A DNA stretch of 64,000 bases, taken from the NCBI RefSeq assembly GCF_001758365.1, contig NZ_LZFO01000002.1, positions 1 to 64,000 on the forward strand. The letters run 5' to 3'. This stretch comes from Clostridium acetireducens DSM 10703 (GTDB lineage Bacteria > Bacillota > Clostridia > Clostridiales > Clostridiaceae). Both the position numbers and the translations under genes were made by a program. Of the stretch, positions 45,859 to 55,058 are shown one piece after another (positions within the stretch are counted from its first letter, which is position 1; every line of letters starts with the position of its first letter). The notes beneath the pieces were generated by a model, which saw only the letters and a list, made by a program, of their open reading frames with translations, was not told where the DNA came from and made no database searches.

Positions 45859-46273
45859 TGTAGGCTATTGAATAAAAAATCATTGATATAATTTCCAGAT
45901 AAAAAATAATTAAAAATAAGCTGCATAAAATAATAATACAGCAACATAAAGAGAGTTTGTAAATAAGTCATTTCATTAAGACACTCTAAGAATAAAAAAT
46001 AAAAAAACTCCTACCCAATTTATGCCCCGTCCTTGGGGCGGAAATTGGCTCATCACGTCCTGTGATGAATTACGGAGTTTTTTTATTTTTTCTTCTAAGA
46101 TTGTCTAAAATTCATTCTAATTATTTACAAACTCTCTTTATGTTGCTGTATTATTATTTTATGCAGCTTATTTTTAATTATTTTTTATCTGGAAATTATA
46201 TCAATGATTTTTTATTCAATAGCCTACATTAAAATTTAGTTTTATTTCCATTATTTATATTTACTTTGTAAAA
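45814..46273. repeat. Palindromic element A, copy A5 (152-bp perfect arms including coding sequence)
   Basis: The arms 45814-45965 and 46122-46273 are exact reverse complements over 152 bp. The first 45 bases of the left arm are the last 15 codons of the CWB2 gene, so that coding sequence is present again, mirrored, at 46229-46273. The 156-bp core is of the two-hairpin type. Arm bases that differ from A2 and A4 (for example TTGCTG against TACTACTG) are changed on both sides. Confidence 0.92.
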
Positions 46274-46435
46274 TCCTTATTGGTAAATCTAGATGTATAA
46301 GTTAATATTTTTGAATATCTTAAATTAATAAAAAAATTTTAATATGAAATAGTATTTTTATTATAAAAAGTGTTTTAAAAATAGTAATTTTGGGCATAAA
46401 TGTAAATAGAACTTTTTATAAGAGGATGATGTGAT

Positions 46436-47941
46436 TTGAGTGCACAGTGGCAAACCAAAGAATTTGATGATTTAAATAAAATTTCTATAGATATAGAGGC
46501 AGTAAAATTAATACCTAAAAAATTTGCTTTAAAAAATAATTTAATACCTGTGAAAATAGATAAAAACAAATTGTATGTAGCTGTAAAATGTATAGATGAA
46601 TTTGCATTAGATTATATAAAATTTATAACAAATAAGGATGTAGTAGCTATTCTAGCTAAAGAAGAATTCATAACTAAATCAATAAATTTTTATTATGATA
46701 GACAATACGTTAAAAAAGCTTTAGAAAAACTAGAAAAAGAAAATCATTCTATAAGCAGTAGTTTTGTTAAAGAAGAAAGTTTTAATATAAAAGAAGAACC
46801 AGCAGTTAAATTTACAGATATAATATTAAAACAAGCTATATATAAAAAAGCCAGTGATATACATATAGAACCTTTTGAAGATACTGTTTGGATAAGGTTT
46901 AGAATAGATGGTATTTTGTATAAAATATTAAAAATAAACAAAGATATATACAATTCTATAAATACTAGAATAAAAATAATGGCTAATATGAATATTGCAG
47001 AAAAAAGAATGCCCCAAGATGGAAAAATCAGATTAAATATAAATAATTATAATTATGATTTTAGAGTTTCTTCTTTACCTACTATAAGCGGAGAAAAAAT
47101 TGTTATAAGAATACTTTATGATATAAATAGAAAAGTTTCATTAAATGCACTAGGATTTAATTATAAGGATATAAAAAAATTAAAAAATTTTCTACAAAAG
47201 CCTAATGGAATTATACTAATAACAGGACCTACAGGAAGTGGTAAGACAACTACTTTATATGCTATGTTAAATGAAATAAATAATAATAGTAAAAATATCA
47301 CAACTATAGAAGACCCTGTAGAATATGTGATTAAGGGAATAAATCAAGTTAATGTAAACAACAAAATAGGTTTTACTTTTGCTAAAGGATTAAGAAATTT
47401 ACTGAGACAAGATCCGGATATACTTATGGTAGGTGAAATAAGAGATGAAGAAACAGCACAAATAGCAGTTAGAGCATCTATTACAGGGCATTTAGTATTA
47501 TCCACTCTTCACACTAATGATACAGCAAGTTCTATATTAAGACTTATAGATATGGGAGTACCAGATTATTTGTTGTTTGATTCAATTACAGGAATAATAG
47601 CTCAAAGGCTGGTTAGAAAGATATGTGTTCACTGCAGAGAAAAATATTTGCCTGATATTAAAGAAAAAAATGCATTGAAATTAAATTCAAATACTTATAT
47701 ATATAGGGGGAAAGGCTGTAGTAAATGTAACAATACAGGCTATAGAGGAAGAATTGTTACTTATGAATTGTTGGATTTTAATAAATTTTACTCTTCTATT
47801 AGTGAAAAGAAAAATGTATTTCAAAAGTTAAATACCTATGTAAATAAAGAGGATTTTCAATCTTTGAGAAACAATTGTATAGATTTAGTAAAAAAAGGTA
47901 TAACTACTTATGAAGAAGCAGTTAATGTTTCATTTAATTAG
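46436..47941 (+). CDS. pilB: PilB/GspE-type pilus assembly ATPase
   Basis: This 501-residue AAA-type secretion ATPase powers extension of a type IV pilus or pseudopilus. The N-terminal GspE domain (about 20-110) is followed by the Walker A loop GPTGSGKTTTLYAML, the Asp box, the Walker B region DILMVGEIRDEETA and a four-Cys zinc module (CVHCREK, then CSKCNNTGYRGR). It starts at TTG 46436 after GAGGATG and heads the operon. No PilT retraction ATPase gene is nearby. Confidence 0.95.
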   Translation: MSAQWQTKEFDDLNKISIDIEAVKLIPKKFALKNNLIPVKIDKNKLYVAVKCIDEFALDYIKFITNKDVVAILAKEEFITKSINFYYDRQYVKKALEKLEKENHSISSSFVKEESFNIKEEPAVKFTDIILKQAIYKKASDIHIEPFEDTVWIRFRIDGILYKILKINKDIYNSINTRIKIMANMNIAEKRMPQDGKIRLNINNYNYDFRVSSLPTISGEKIVIRILYDINRKVSLNALGFNYKDIKKLKNFLQKPNGIILITGPTGSGKTTTLYAMLNEINNNSKNITTIEDPVEYVIKGINQVNVNNKIGFTFAKGLRNLLRQDPDILMVGEIRDEETAQIAVRASITGHLVLSTLHTNDTASSILRLIDMGVPDYLLFDSITGIIAQRLVRKICVHCREKYLPDIKEKNALKLNSNTYIYRGKGCSKCNNTGYRGRIVTYELLDFNKFYSSISEKKNVFQKLNTYVNKEDFQSLRNNCIDLVKKGITTYEEAVNVSFN

Positions 47942-47944
47942 GGA

Positions 47945-49144
47945 GTGAGTAAAATTTATAAATACAAAGCTAAAAATCTTAAAGGAGAAATTTTAAAAGG
48001 CTGTATTCATTGTGAAAATGAAAAGGAGTTATTGTTTTTAATAAAACAAAAGGGATATTTTTGCCTGCAAAGCAGTAAATTAATAAAATTTAATATAGAT
48101 ATAAGGAAGCCTAATAAAAAAGATATATTTATTATGTGCAGACAGTTTTATATTATACTATCTTCAGGATTAAGTATATGGAAAGCATTAGATATAATTA
48201 GTATTAAATGCAAAAACAAGTATATAAAGTACAGTTTAAAAAATATTAAAGAAGATATTATAAAAGGATATAAATTTTATAATAGCATTAAAAAATTTGA
48301 CTACATATACCCAGAATTTTTAATAGAAATGATAGGCATAGGAGAGGAAAGCGGAAATATAGAAAAAATATTTAAAGATTTATCAGAATATTATGAAAAT
48401 ATGTATAAAATAGAACTAAAATTTAAAAATTCTATGATATATCCTTCTATAGTTTGTTTTGTATCTATATTTGTAATAGCTTTTTTAATGATAAAAATAT
48501 TGCCTCAATTTGTTGATATACTAAGTACTTTAGGAGGAAATTTGCCAAAATCAACTTATAGGTTAATGTGCATATTTGAATTTATAAAAGGCAAGTTGTT
48601 TTTATTAACTTTTATATTAATTTTAATAATAATGTTTTTTAAATTTTTAAGAAAAAATAAAGATTTAAAAACTTTTACTATTTTAGATAATTTTAAATTA
48701 AAAATTCCTTTAATAAAAAATTTATATAAAAAAATTGTATTATTAAAATTTTCTAAATCTATGAATCTTTTAATTAAATCTGGATTTTCAATAATAAAAA
48801 GTTTATACATATCTAGTAATATAGTAAACAATGTATATATAAGTGATTCTATAAAAAATGCTATATATAATATTGAAAAAGGATTTAGTTTAAGTGATGC
48901 TTTAAAGAGTACAAATATATTTGATGATTTATTTGTGTCTATGATTATTGTAGGAGAGGAAAGTGGAAAATTAGAAGAAATATTTTTAAATGTATCTTTT
49001 ATTTATGAAAATGATATTAAAGAAAATTTGAAAATACTTTCAAGTTTTATAGAACCTGTTTTAATAATAATTTTATCTGTAATAATAGGCACAATTACTA
49101 TATCTTTAATAATGCCTATACTTAATATAATGGATTGCATTTAA
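47945..49144 (+). CDS. pilC: PilC/GspF inner-membrane platform protein
   Basis: The 399-residue protein has two T2SSF domains, each with the tell-tale GEESGNIEKIF or GEESGKLEEIF segment, and membrane helices near residues 165-190, 215-235 and 370-395. It forms the membrane platform for pilus assembly with the upstream ATPase. GTG 47945 gives the family N-terminus KIYKYKAKN but has only a weak site overlapping the pilB stop, so it is probably translated by coupling. Confidence 0.94.
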   Translation: MSKIYKYKAKNLKGEILKGCIHCENEKELLFLIKQKGYFCLQSSKLIKFNIDIRKPNKKDIFIMCRQFYIILSSGLSIWKALDIISIKCKNKYIKYSLKNIKEDIIKGYKFYNSIKKFDYIYPEFLIEMIGIGEESGNIEKIFKDLSEYYENMYKIELKFKNSMIYPSIVCFVSIFVIAFLMIKILPQFVDILSTLGGNLPKSTYRLMCIFEFIKGKLFLLTFILILIIMFFKFLRKNKDLKTFTILDNFKLKIPLIKNLYKKIVLLKFSKSMNLLIKSGFSIIKSLYISSNIVNNVYISDSIKNAIYNIEKGFSLSDALKSTNIFDDLFVSMIIVGEESGKLEEIFLNVSFIYENDIKENLKILSSFIEPVLIIILSVIIGTITISLIMPILNIMDCI

Positions 49145-49163
49145 GGAGGGATTAGCTATAAAA

Positions 49164-49568
49164 ATGAAAGGAAATAAAAAAGGATTTACTTTAATAGAGC
49201 TAATGGTAGTTATAGCTATAATTATTGTATTAGCAGGATTTTTAGTACCTAAATTTATAGGTTATCAAGAAAAAGCTAAAAATGTTAAAGCTATAAATAC
49301 AGCTAAACAAATACATACTGCTGTTATGGGAAGTTATGCAGAGGAAAATGGAGAGTTTGTTGAAGAAAAGATTATAGATTCTATAACTAATTTAACAGGA
49401 GCTAAAAGTATAGATATAGAGGGTGAATGTGGTGAGGATAATGTAGATATAAATTTTCAAAGTGATAAAAAACAATATACTGTAAGTATTGATGCAAATA
49501 AAAGTTACTATGAGGTAAAACAAGGAAAGAACACAATATTTTGTGATAAATCACAAGATGTTGAATAA
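49164..49568 (+). CDS. Major type IV pilin / GspG-like pseudopilin
   Basis: The 134-residue protein has a class III leader KGNKKG cut before FTLIELMVVIAIIIV, with the Glu5 that pairs with the N-terminus. The hydrophobic helix runs into a small soluble domain ending FCDKSQDVE. Its place right after pilC and its complete leader suggest that it is the main subunit. The prepilin peptidase gene (pilD) is not in the window. Confidence 0.92.
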   Translation: MKGNKKGFTLIELMVVIAIIIVLAGFLVPKFIGYQEKAKNVKAINTAKQIHTAVMGSYAEENGEFVEEKIIDSITNLTGAKSIDIEGECGEDNVDINFQSDKKQYTVSIDANKSYYEVKQGKNTIFCDKSQDVE

Positions 49569-49583
49569 ATTTTTTAGGTTACT

Positions 49584-50033
49584 ATGAATATAAAATATAA
49601 AAAAGCATTTACATTGTTAGAATTAGTAATAACTTTATCTATATTATCTATATTTTTAACTTTTAATATTGTAAATTATAAAAATTATAATAGCATAATT
49701 AACAATGTTGATAATGAAGTTTTTTATACTTCTCTAATTAATTTAATTAATAATAGCAAAGTATATTGTAGAAAAAATAAAGTTAATGGCACTATATATT
49801 ATAAATATAATGAAAAAGAATTTGTTTTTAAAGCAAATAAAAAAATAATTGATAAAATTAAAATTCCTAATAAATTTAAATTAACTTATATGAATTCTAA
49901 GCATCAATGTATAAATATTAATAATAAAGGAATGAGTTCAGATGCTTGTACTATACGATATAAAGATAGAAAAGGAAAAACACATCGTATTACAATGTGT
50001 GTAGGTACTAGTTATGTTGAATACAAAAATTAA
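49584..50033 (+). CDS. Minor pseudopilin (GspH-like), first
   Basis: The 149-residue prepilin has a leader ending KKA before FTLLELVITLSILSIFL; the residue before the cut is Ala rather than Gly, which prepilin peptidases tolerate poorly but sometimes accept. Glu5 is present. The soluble part is basic and strand-rich. It overlaps the next gene by 20 bases. Confidence 0.85.
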   Translation: MNIKYKKAFTLLELVITLSILSIFLTFNIVNYKNYNSIINNVDNEVFYTSLINLINNSKVYCRKNKVNGTIYYKYNEKEFVFKANKKIIDKIKIPNKFKLTYMNSKHQCININNKGMSSDACTIRYKDRKGKTHRITMCVGTSYVEYKN

Positions 50034-50457
50034 AAAGGGATTTTCATTAATTGAAGTTATGTGTAGCCTTACTGTATTTAGCATTTTATTTATTCAATTA
50101 GTGGTTATTCAAGTAAATAACAATAAATTAAAGTATTATAATTATAAAATGAATGAATATGTTACAATAATGGAATTTATAAAAAATGATTTGATTTACA
50201 ATAGTACTTATGAGGAAATAATTCAATTAAAAAATAGTAACAACATATATATTACTAATGAAAATTTAAAATTAGATACTATAAAGAAAAATAACATATT
50301 AAATTTATTTACCAATATAAAGCCTCATGAAGAAAATTATTTAGTTTTGCATATACATGAAAAAGAAAAATTAAATTTGAATTTAAAGATATATGGAAAA
50401 GTACTTAATAAAAATAAAATTATAGAATGTAACATTAGTAAGGAAAAAGATTTATGA
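50014..50457 (+). CDS. Minor pseudopilin (GspI/PilV-like), second
   Basis: The 147-residue prepilin has a leader ending KIKKG before FSLIEVMCSLTVFSILFI, with Glu5 conserved. The soluble part is short and rich in Asn and Lys. It starts inside the end of the previous gene and overlaps the next by four bases (ATGA), so it is translationally coupled. Position and FSLIEVM match GspI/PilV-type minor pilins. Confidence 0.85.
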   Translation: MLNTKIKKGFSLIEVMCSLTVFSILFIQLVVIQVNNNKLKYYNYKMNEYVTIMEFIKNDLIYNSTYEEIIQLKNSNNIYITNENLKLDTIKKNNILNLFTNIKPHEENYLVLHIHEKEKLNLNLKIYGKVLNKNKIIECNISKEKDL

Positions 50458-50903
50458 AAAAAGGTATTACAATAATAGAACTTTTAATAACTATAGGCAT
50501 ATCTAGCATGCTTTTAATTATGATTATGCTGATTTTTTCAAAAACTATTAATAATTATAGTATAAATATGAATTATAGAAAAGAAAACTTTTACATAAAT
50601 GAAGCTTTTATATTTATTGAAAGTAAAATAGAATTTTACCAAGATGTAGAAATAGTAAATAACAAAATAAAATTGATTAAAAAAGATAATGAAACTTCAG
50701 ATTGGATTAGGATGACTAAAAATGGAAATATTATAATTTCTTATGATAGATGTTCATCTATTAATTCAAATAATATAGTAAAAAACATAGAGGAATTTAA
50801 AGTAAGTAAAAAAGAAAATATTATGTATATATCTATAAAAAGCAAGAAAGGAATTTTATATGAAAGATGTTTTGGCATAAAAAAACAAAGGGATTTATAT
50901 TGA
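50454..50903 (+). CDS. Minor pseudopilin (GspJ/PilW-like), third
   Basis: The 149-residue prepilin has a very short leader MKKG before ITIIELLITIGISSMLLI, with Ile at position 1 and Glu5 conserved. A soluble domain of about 115 residues follows. By order it corresponds to GspJ/PilW. It overlaps the small downstream frame by 37 bases. Confidence 0.85.
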   Translation: MKKGITIIELLITIGISSMLLIMIMLIFSKTINNYSINMNYRKENFYINEAFIFIESKIEFYQDVEIVNNKIKLIKKDNETSDWIRMTKNGNIIISYDRCSSINSNNIVKNIEEFKVSKKENIMYISIKSKKGILYERCFGIKKQRDLY

Positions 50904-51040
50904 TTTACACTATTATAATAGGTATGATATGTAGCTTTATTGTATTTGTTTCTTTTAAAATTCAAGTAGAAAATAGAAAAAATACTTTAAATAGACTAAA
51001 AAGTATAAATCAAAGTGCAGATATAAAAATTGGGAGATGA
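50867..51040 (+). CDS. Very short pseudopilin-like protein (57 residues)
   Basis: A 57-residue frame starts inside the third minor pilin gene and ends TGA 51038-51040, overlapping the pilM start as ATGA. The product opens MFWHKKTKG then FILIYTIIIGMICSFIVFV: a prepilin-like basic leader, Gly before Phe, and a hydrophobic helix. The usual Glu5 is Tyr. Only a short charged tail follows. By position it corresponds to GspK/PilX. The ATG has only a distant AAAGGA, so its translation probably relies on coupling. It is short enough to be missed by gene callers. Confidence 0.6.
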   Translation: MFWHKKTKGFILIYTIIIGMICSFIVFVSFKIQVENRKNTLNRLKSINQSADIKIGR

Positions 51041-51798
51041 AAAAATTGTTTTCAAATACTGCTTTATTGCAATTTTCTAAAGAAGGAGCAATTTATGGAG
51101 ATTTTAAAAATATACTTTCTAATAAGATAAATTACAGGCATATGGATAAATTAAAGAATTGTATTCAAGGCAAAAAAATATATATAACTATAGAATGTGA
51201 AGAAATATATATTAAAATATTTAGAATACCTAAAGTAAGTAAAAATAAAATAAAATATATTATAAGCCAAGAAGTAAACTACTATTTTAATTATGTAGAA
51301 AGTATAATATTTGATTATTTAATATTTAAAGAAGAAAAAGAGTATATAGATATAATTGTTTATTGTTTAAATTGGAATGAAGGAAAATTTATAAAAAAAT
51401 TCATTTATAAATGCAATTTAAAAAAGGTATCATTATTGCAGTTTGACATTTTAAATTATTACAAAAACCATATAAAATGTAGCAATTATGCTTTTGTGTT
51501 TTTACATAATACTGATTTATATTTTCTAGCTTGTAATAAAAACAAATTAGTTTGCAATTCAATAAATATAAATTTTAGCAGTAAAAATTATATTAAAAAT
51601 TTTAATGATTTTATAGATAAATGCAATAAAATTAATTATGTAAATACTAAATTTGAAAAGTTTTATTTTTGTAATTTTCCCTATAAAGAATATATTGATT
51701 ATACTAATTCTTATTATAATTGTGAAGACTTAGGTGAAATGTGCAATAGAGAAATTATATTAAATACTATAAAGAGGCGTAGTTTATGGAAAATTTAA
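51037..51798 (+). CDS. pilM: Divergent PilM-like pilus assembly protein
   Basis: The 253-residue protein is shorter than usual PilM proteins (about 350). Weak PilM features are the ITIECEEIYIKIFRIPKVSK strand region and the order pilM-pilN-pilO. PilM is an actin-like cytoplasmic protein that binds the N-terminus of PilN. The ATP-binding loops cannot be located with confidence. GGGAG precedes the start. It overlaps pilN by 13 bases. Confidence 0.72.
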   Translation: MKKLFSNTALLQFSKEGAIYGDFKNILSNKINYRHMDKLKNCIQGKKIYITIECEEIYIKIFRIPKVSKNKIKYIISQEVNYYFNYVESIIFDYLIFKEEKEYIDIIVYCLNWNEGKFIKKFIYKCNLKKVSLLQFDILNYYKNHIKCSNYAFVFLHNTDLYFLACNKNKLVCNSININFSSKNYIKNFNDFIDKCNKINYVNTKFEKFYFCNFPYKEYIDYTNSYYNCEDLGEMCNREIILNTIKRRSLWKI

Positions 51799-52259
51799 AT
51801 TTTTTACCTAAATGGTATATAAAAAAGAAAATAAATTTATATAATAAAAAGTTAAAATTATTTATTATTATAGTATTTTTAATAAACATATTTTTGTGTT
51901 GTGTATTAATAAAAAATATAAATAATTTAAATTATTTAAATAAACAAATAAAAAAGCAATTTGAAATAAATGATAATTTAAAAAATAAAAAAGAAAATAA
52001 TAATAAAAAAACAACAGCTATAAATAACTTTGAGAATTTTTATAATGGTATGTACAAAAATTTAAATTGCAAAAGAATATTTATAAAAGATGACAGTATA
52101 GAATTAGAAATTTATTTAAAAAATAAAGAAGATTATATAGGGGTTATACAGTATATTGAATTAAATAAAAAATATAAAATTTTAAATTTAACTGCTTTAA
52201 CAAAAGAAGAAGAATATTTTAAATTTAACATATTATTAGGAGTAAATGAACATGTATAA
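51786..52259 (+). CDS. pilN: PilN-like pilus assembly protein
   Basis: The 157-residue bitopic protein starts MENLNFLPKWY, a version of the PilN INLLP motif that docks onto PilM. One membrane helix lies at about residues 22-43, followed by a coiled coil and a small outside domain. It overlaps pilM and pilO on either side, so the three are co-translated. Confidence 0.78.
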   Translation: MENLNFLPKWYIKKKINLYNKKLKLFIIIVFLINIFLCCVLIKNINNLNYLNKQIKKQFEINDNLKNKKENNNKKTTAINNFENFYNGMYKNLNCKRIFIKDDSIELEIYLKNKEDYIGVIQYIELNKKYKILNLTALTKEEEYFKFNILLGVNEHV

Positions 52260-52662
52260 AAACTTTAAATATATTTTAATTTTACTTATTATAAGTTTAT
52301 CTATACTTACATTTTTAAATTATACTTTAAAAAATAAATCAATATATAAAAGTCAATACTTAAATAATTTATGTAAAATTGAAAATAAAAATAAAAATTT
52401 AAAAAAAATTACATATAGTGATATTTTAAATTCTTTAAAATATGAAAATATTGATATACTAAAATTTAAAGAAAATGATAATAATAAAGTTAATGTGGAA
52501 ATAGGAGTTTTAGGAGATATAAATTATTTTAATGATTTTGTAAAAAATATTAAAAAAAGATGTAAATTAGCTAATATAAATTATATTGAAATTAATGAAA
52601 GTGCTAATAAAGATAATTATAATGCTAAAATGAATATAGAATTTATTAAAGAAAGCCCGTAG
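52246..52662 (+). CDS. pilO: PilO-like pilus assembly protein
   Basis: The 138-residue bitopic protein has a membrane helix at about residues 6-24, then coiled coil and a small ferredoxin-like part (NVEIGVLGDINYFNDFVKNI). The identification rests on order after pilN and this layout; sequence similarity is low. It is the last gene of the pilus operon. About 115 bases without a clear hairpin follow. Confidence 0.7.
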   Translation: MNMYKNFKYILILLIISLSILTFLNYTLKNKSIYKSQYLNNLCKIENKNKNLKKITYSDILNSLKYENIDILKFKENDNNKVNVEIGVLGDINYFNDFVKNIKKRCKLANINYIEINESANKDNYNAKMNIEFIKESP

Positions 52663-52776
52663 TAAATATATACAATATTATTACCAGTAAATTAATATTA
52701 TTTGCAAATAATCGTAAGTTTTGATAAAATAACATTGGTTTATTTATATTATAAATAGACTAATGGAGGTGATGTA

Positions 52777-53847
52777 TTGTTTAAAAACAGAATATATAAA
52801 TTGAGAAAATTAATGTCAGAAAAAGGAATAGATGGGGTTTTACTTCAGGGAGATCCAAATAGAAATTATTTAAGTGGATTTACTGGAGATGAAAGCTTTT
52901 CAGTAATAACTAATGAAAGAGCAATATTTATTACTGACTCTAGATTTACAGAACAAGCAAGACAGCAGGCAAAGGACTATGAAATAGTACAATATTCGGG
53001 AAAGTTTGAAGATTTTTTAGGTGATTTAACAAAGAATTTAAATATATCTAAAATTGGTTTTGAAGAAAATATAATTACTTATGATAATTATATTAAATAT
53101 AAAAACAAATTAAACTGTGAATTAGTTCCTATGGATGGAATGGTAGAAAAAATAAGAATAGTAAAAGATGAAGAAGAAATAAATTGTATAAAAAAAGCAG
53201 CTGCTATTGCTGATAAAGCCTTTGAACACATGCTTGGTTATATAAAAGCAGGTATGACAGAAAGACAAGTAGGTCTTGAACTAGAGTTTTATATGAAAAA
53301 ATTAGGAGCAAGAGATTTATCTTTTCCTACTATAGTTGCTTCAGGTGTAAGATCTTGTCTTCCTCATGGTCAGGCTACAGATAAAGTTTTAAAAGAAGGA
53401 GAATTCTTAACTTTAGATTTTGGATGCATATATAATGATTATTGTTCTGATATGACAAGAACTATAGTAATAGGAGAACCTTCTGATAAAATGAAAGAAA
53501 TTTATAATGTAGTATTGGAAGCTGAAATGAAAGCTTTAAAAGGTTTTAAACCTGGTGTAACAGGAAAATCTGTAGACAAAATAGCTAGAGATTATATAGC
53601 AGAAAAAGGCTATGGAAAATACTTTGGTCATGGATTAGGGCATGGTGTAGGAAGAGAAATTCATGAAAATCCTAGAGTAAGTCCTATGGGAGATACTATA
53701 CTTGAAAAAGGTATGGTAGTTACTGATGAACCAGGTATATATATTCCAGATTTCGGTGGAGTGAGAATAGAAGATTTAATTCTTATTACAGAATGTGGTT
53801 GTGAAGTAATTTCAAAATCACCAAAGGAATTAATATGTATTAAATAA
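52777..53847 (+). CDS. pepP: Xaa-Pro aminopeptidase (M24 family)
   Basis: The 356-residue metallopeptidase removes an N-terminal residue before proline. The creatinase N-terminal domain (RNYLSGFTGDESFSVIT) is followed by the M24 domain with metal ligands in LDFGCIYNDYCSDMTRT (two Asp), GHGLGHGVGREIHE (His), TDEPGIYIP (Glu) and GVRIEDL (Glu). It starts at TTG 52777 after GGAGGTG. It lies next to efp, a common clostridial pairing. Confidence 0.95.
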   Translation: MFKNRIYKLRKLMSEKGIDGVLLQGDPNRNYLSGFTGDESFSVITNERAIFITDSRFTEQARQQAKDYEIVQYSGKFEDFLGDLTKNLNISKIGFEENIITYDNYIKYKNKLNCELVPMDGMVEKIRIVKDEEEINCIKKAAAIADKAFEHMLGYIKAGMTERQVGLELEFYMKKLGARDLSFPTIVASGVRSCLPHGQATDKVLKEGEFLTLDFGCIYNDYCSDMTRTIVIGEPSDKMKEIYNVVLEAEMKALKGFKPGVTGKSVDKIARDYIAEKGYGKYFGHGLGHGVGREIHENPRVSPMGDTILEKGMVVTDEPGIYIPDFGGVRIEDLILITECGCEVISKSPKELICIK

Positions 53848-53912
53848 TGTATAGTAATTTGCCTAATTAGGTAAAATATAAATGAATTTAAGGATTTTGG
53901 AGGGATACATAA

Positions 53913-54470
53913 ATGATATCAGCAGGAGATTTAAGAAAAGGAACTACTTTTGAACTAGATGGACAAGTTTTTACAGTAGTAGATTTTTTACACGTTAAAC
54001 CAGGAAAAGGAGCAGCTTTCGTAAGAACAAAACTTAGAAATGTTATTTCTGGAGGAGTTACAGAAACAACTTTTAATCCTACTACTAAACTTCAAGAAGC
54101 TGTTATTGAAAGAAAAGAAATGCAATATTTATATACTGATGGAGAATTATACTACTTTATGGATCAAGAAACTTTTGAGCAAATTCCTCTAGAATATGCA
54201 AAAGTTGAAGAAGCAATTAAATATTTAAAAGAAAATATGTTTGCAGTGATTAAATTCTTTAAAGGAGAAGCTTTCTCTGTAGAAGCACCAAATTTTGTTG
54301 AATTACAAGTAACTCATACAGAACCAGGTGCTAAAGGAAATACTGCAACAAACGTATTAAAGCCAGCTACAGTAGAAACTGGCGCTATAATAAATGTGCC
54401 TTTATTTGTAAATGAAGGTGATGTGATTAGAGTAGATACTAGAACTGGTGAATATATGGAAAGAATTTAG
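53913..54470 (+). CDS. efp: Elongation factor P
   Basis: EF-P rescues ribosomes stalled at proline runs. The 185-residue protein has three beta-barrel domains. The tip loop is [10 protein letters not shown] with Lys32, the residue modified in other species, for example with 5-aminopentanol in B. subtilis. The C-terminal [19 protein letters not shown] is characteristic. GGAGG precedes the start. Confidence 0.98.
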   Translation: MISAGDLRKGTTFELDGQVFTVVDFLHVKPGKGAAFVRTKLRNVISGGVTETTFNPTTKLQEAVIERKEMQYLYTDGELYYFMDQETFEQIPLEYAKVEEAIKYLKENMFAVIKFFKGEAFSVEAPNFVELQVTHTEPGAKGNTATNVLKPATVETGAIINVPLFVNEGDVIRVDTRTGEYMERI

Positions 54471-54511
54471 TCAATAATATAAATAAAAGAAAATAAAAAG
54501 GGTGTGAATGT

Positions 54512-54937
54512 ATGGAAACACTAACTTCAAAAGTTTCTTATTTATGTGGATTAGCAGAAGGATTAGATTTAAATAATCAGTCTAAAGAAGGTAAAGTTAT
54601 AAAAGAAATACTAGAAGTTTTAAAAGAAATGGCTGAGGAATTAGATGATTTAAGAGAATCACAAGTGGAAATGGGAGAATATGTAGATGCTATTGATGAA
54701 GATTTATCTAATTTAGAAGATGAATTTTATGAAGATGATGATTATGAAGAATCAGAAATAGATAACTTCATAGAAGTAAATTGTCCTAATTGCGATGAAA
54801 TCATATATATTGATAAGGAAATGTTAAATAACAATGATAGTTTAATATGCCCTAGTTGTAGCAACAGCTTCTCAATAGATGAATTTGATTCTTGTGATTG
54901 CGGTTGTGGATGCAATGATGAAGAAAATAATGATTAA
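54512..54937 (+). CDS. CD1247-type protein with C-terminal zinc ribbon
   Basis: The 141-residue protein opens with the helical block TSKVSYLCGLAEGLDL of the CD1247 family. A very acidic stretch (about residues 60-85) and a zinc ribbon CPNCDEIIY...CPSCSNSF follow, with extra cysteines at the end (CDCGCGC). The family is confined to clostridia and relatives as far as I know, and its function is unknown. Position between efp and spoIIIAA is conserved. A terminator follows at once. Confidence 0.85.
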   Translation: METLTSKVSYLCGLAEGLDLNNQSKEGKVIKEILEVLKEMAEELDDLRESQVEMGEYVDAIDEDLSNLEDEFYEDDDYEESEIDNFIEVNCPNCDEIIYIDKEMLNNNDSLICPSCSNSFSIDEFDSCDCGCGCNDEENND

Positions 54938-54944
54938 TAGAAAA

Positions 54945-54969
54945 GTCGTGCAATTTGCACGGCTTTTTT
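54945..54969 (+). terminator. Rho-independent terminator before spoIIIAA
   Basis: GTCGTGC (54945-54951) pairs with GCACGGC (54957-54963), including one G-U pair, around AATTT, followed by six T residues. It isolates the spoIIIA operon, which needs its own sporulation promoter. Confidence 0.88.
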
Positions 54970-55058
54970 ATTAATCATTATTTAGTTTTTTTTAACAATT
55001 TAGTAATAATTCAAGTAAAAAATAAATAAAGATTAATATGGAAAGGAGGATAAAAAGT

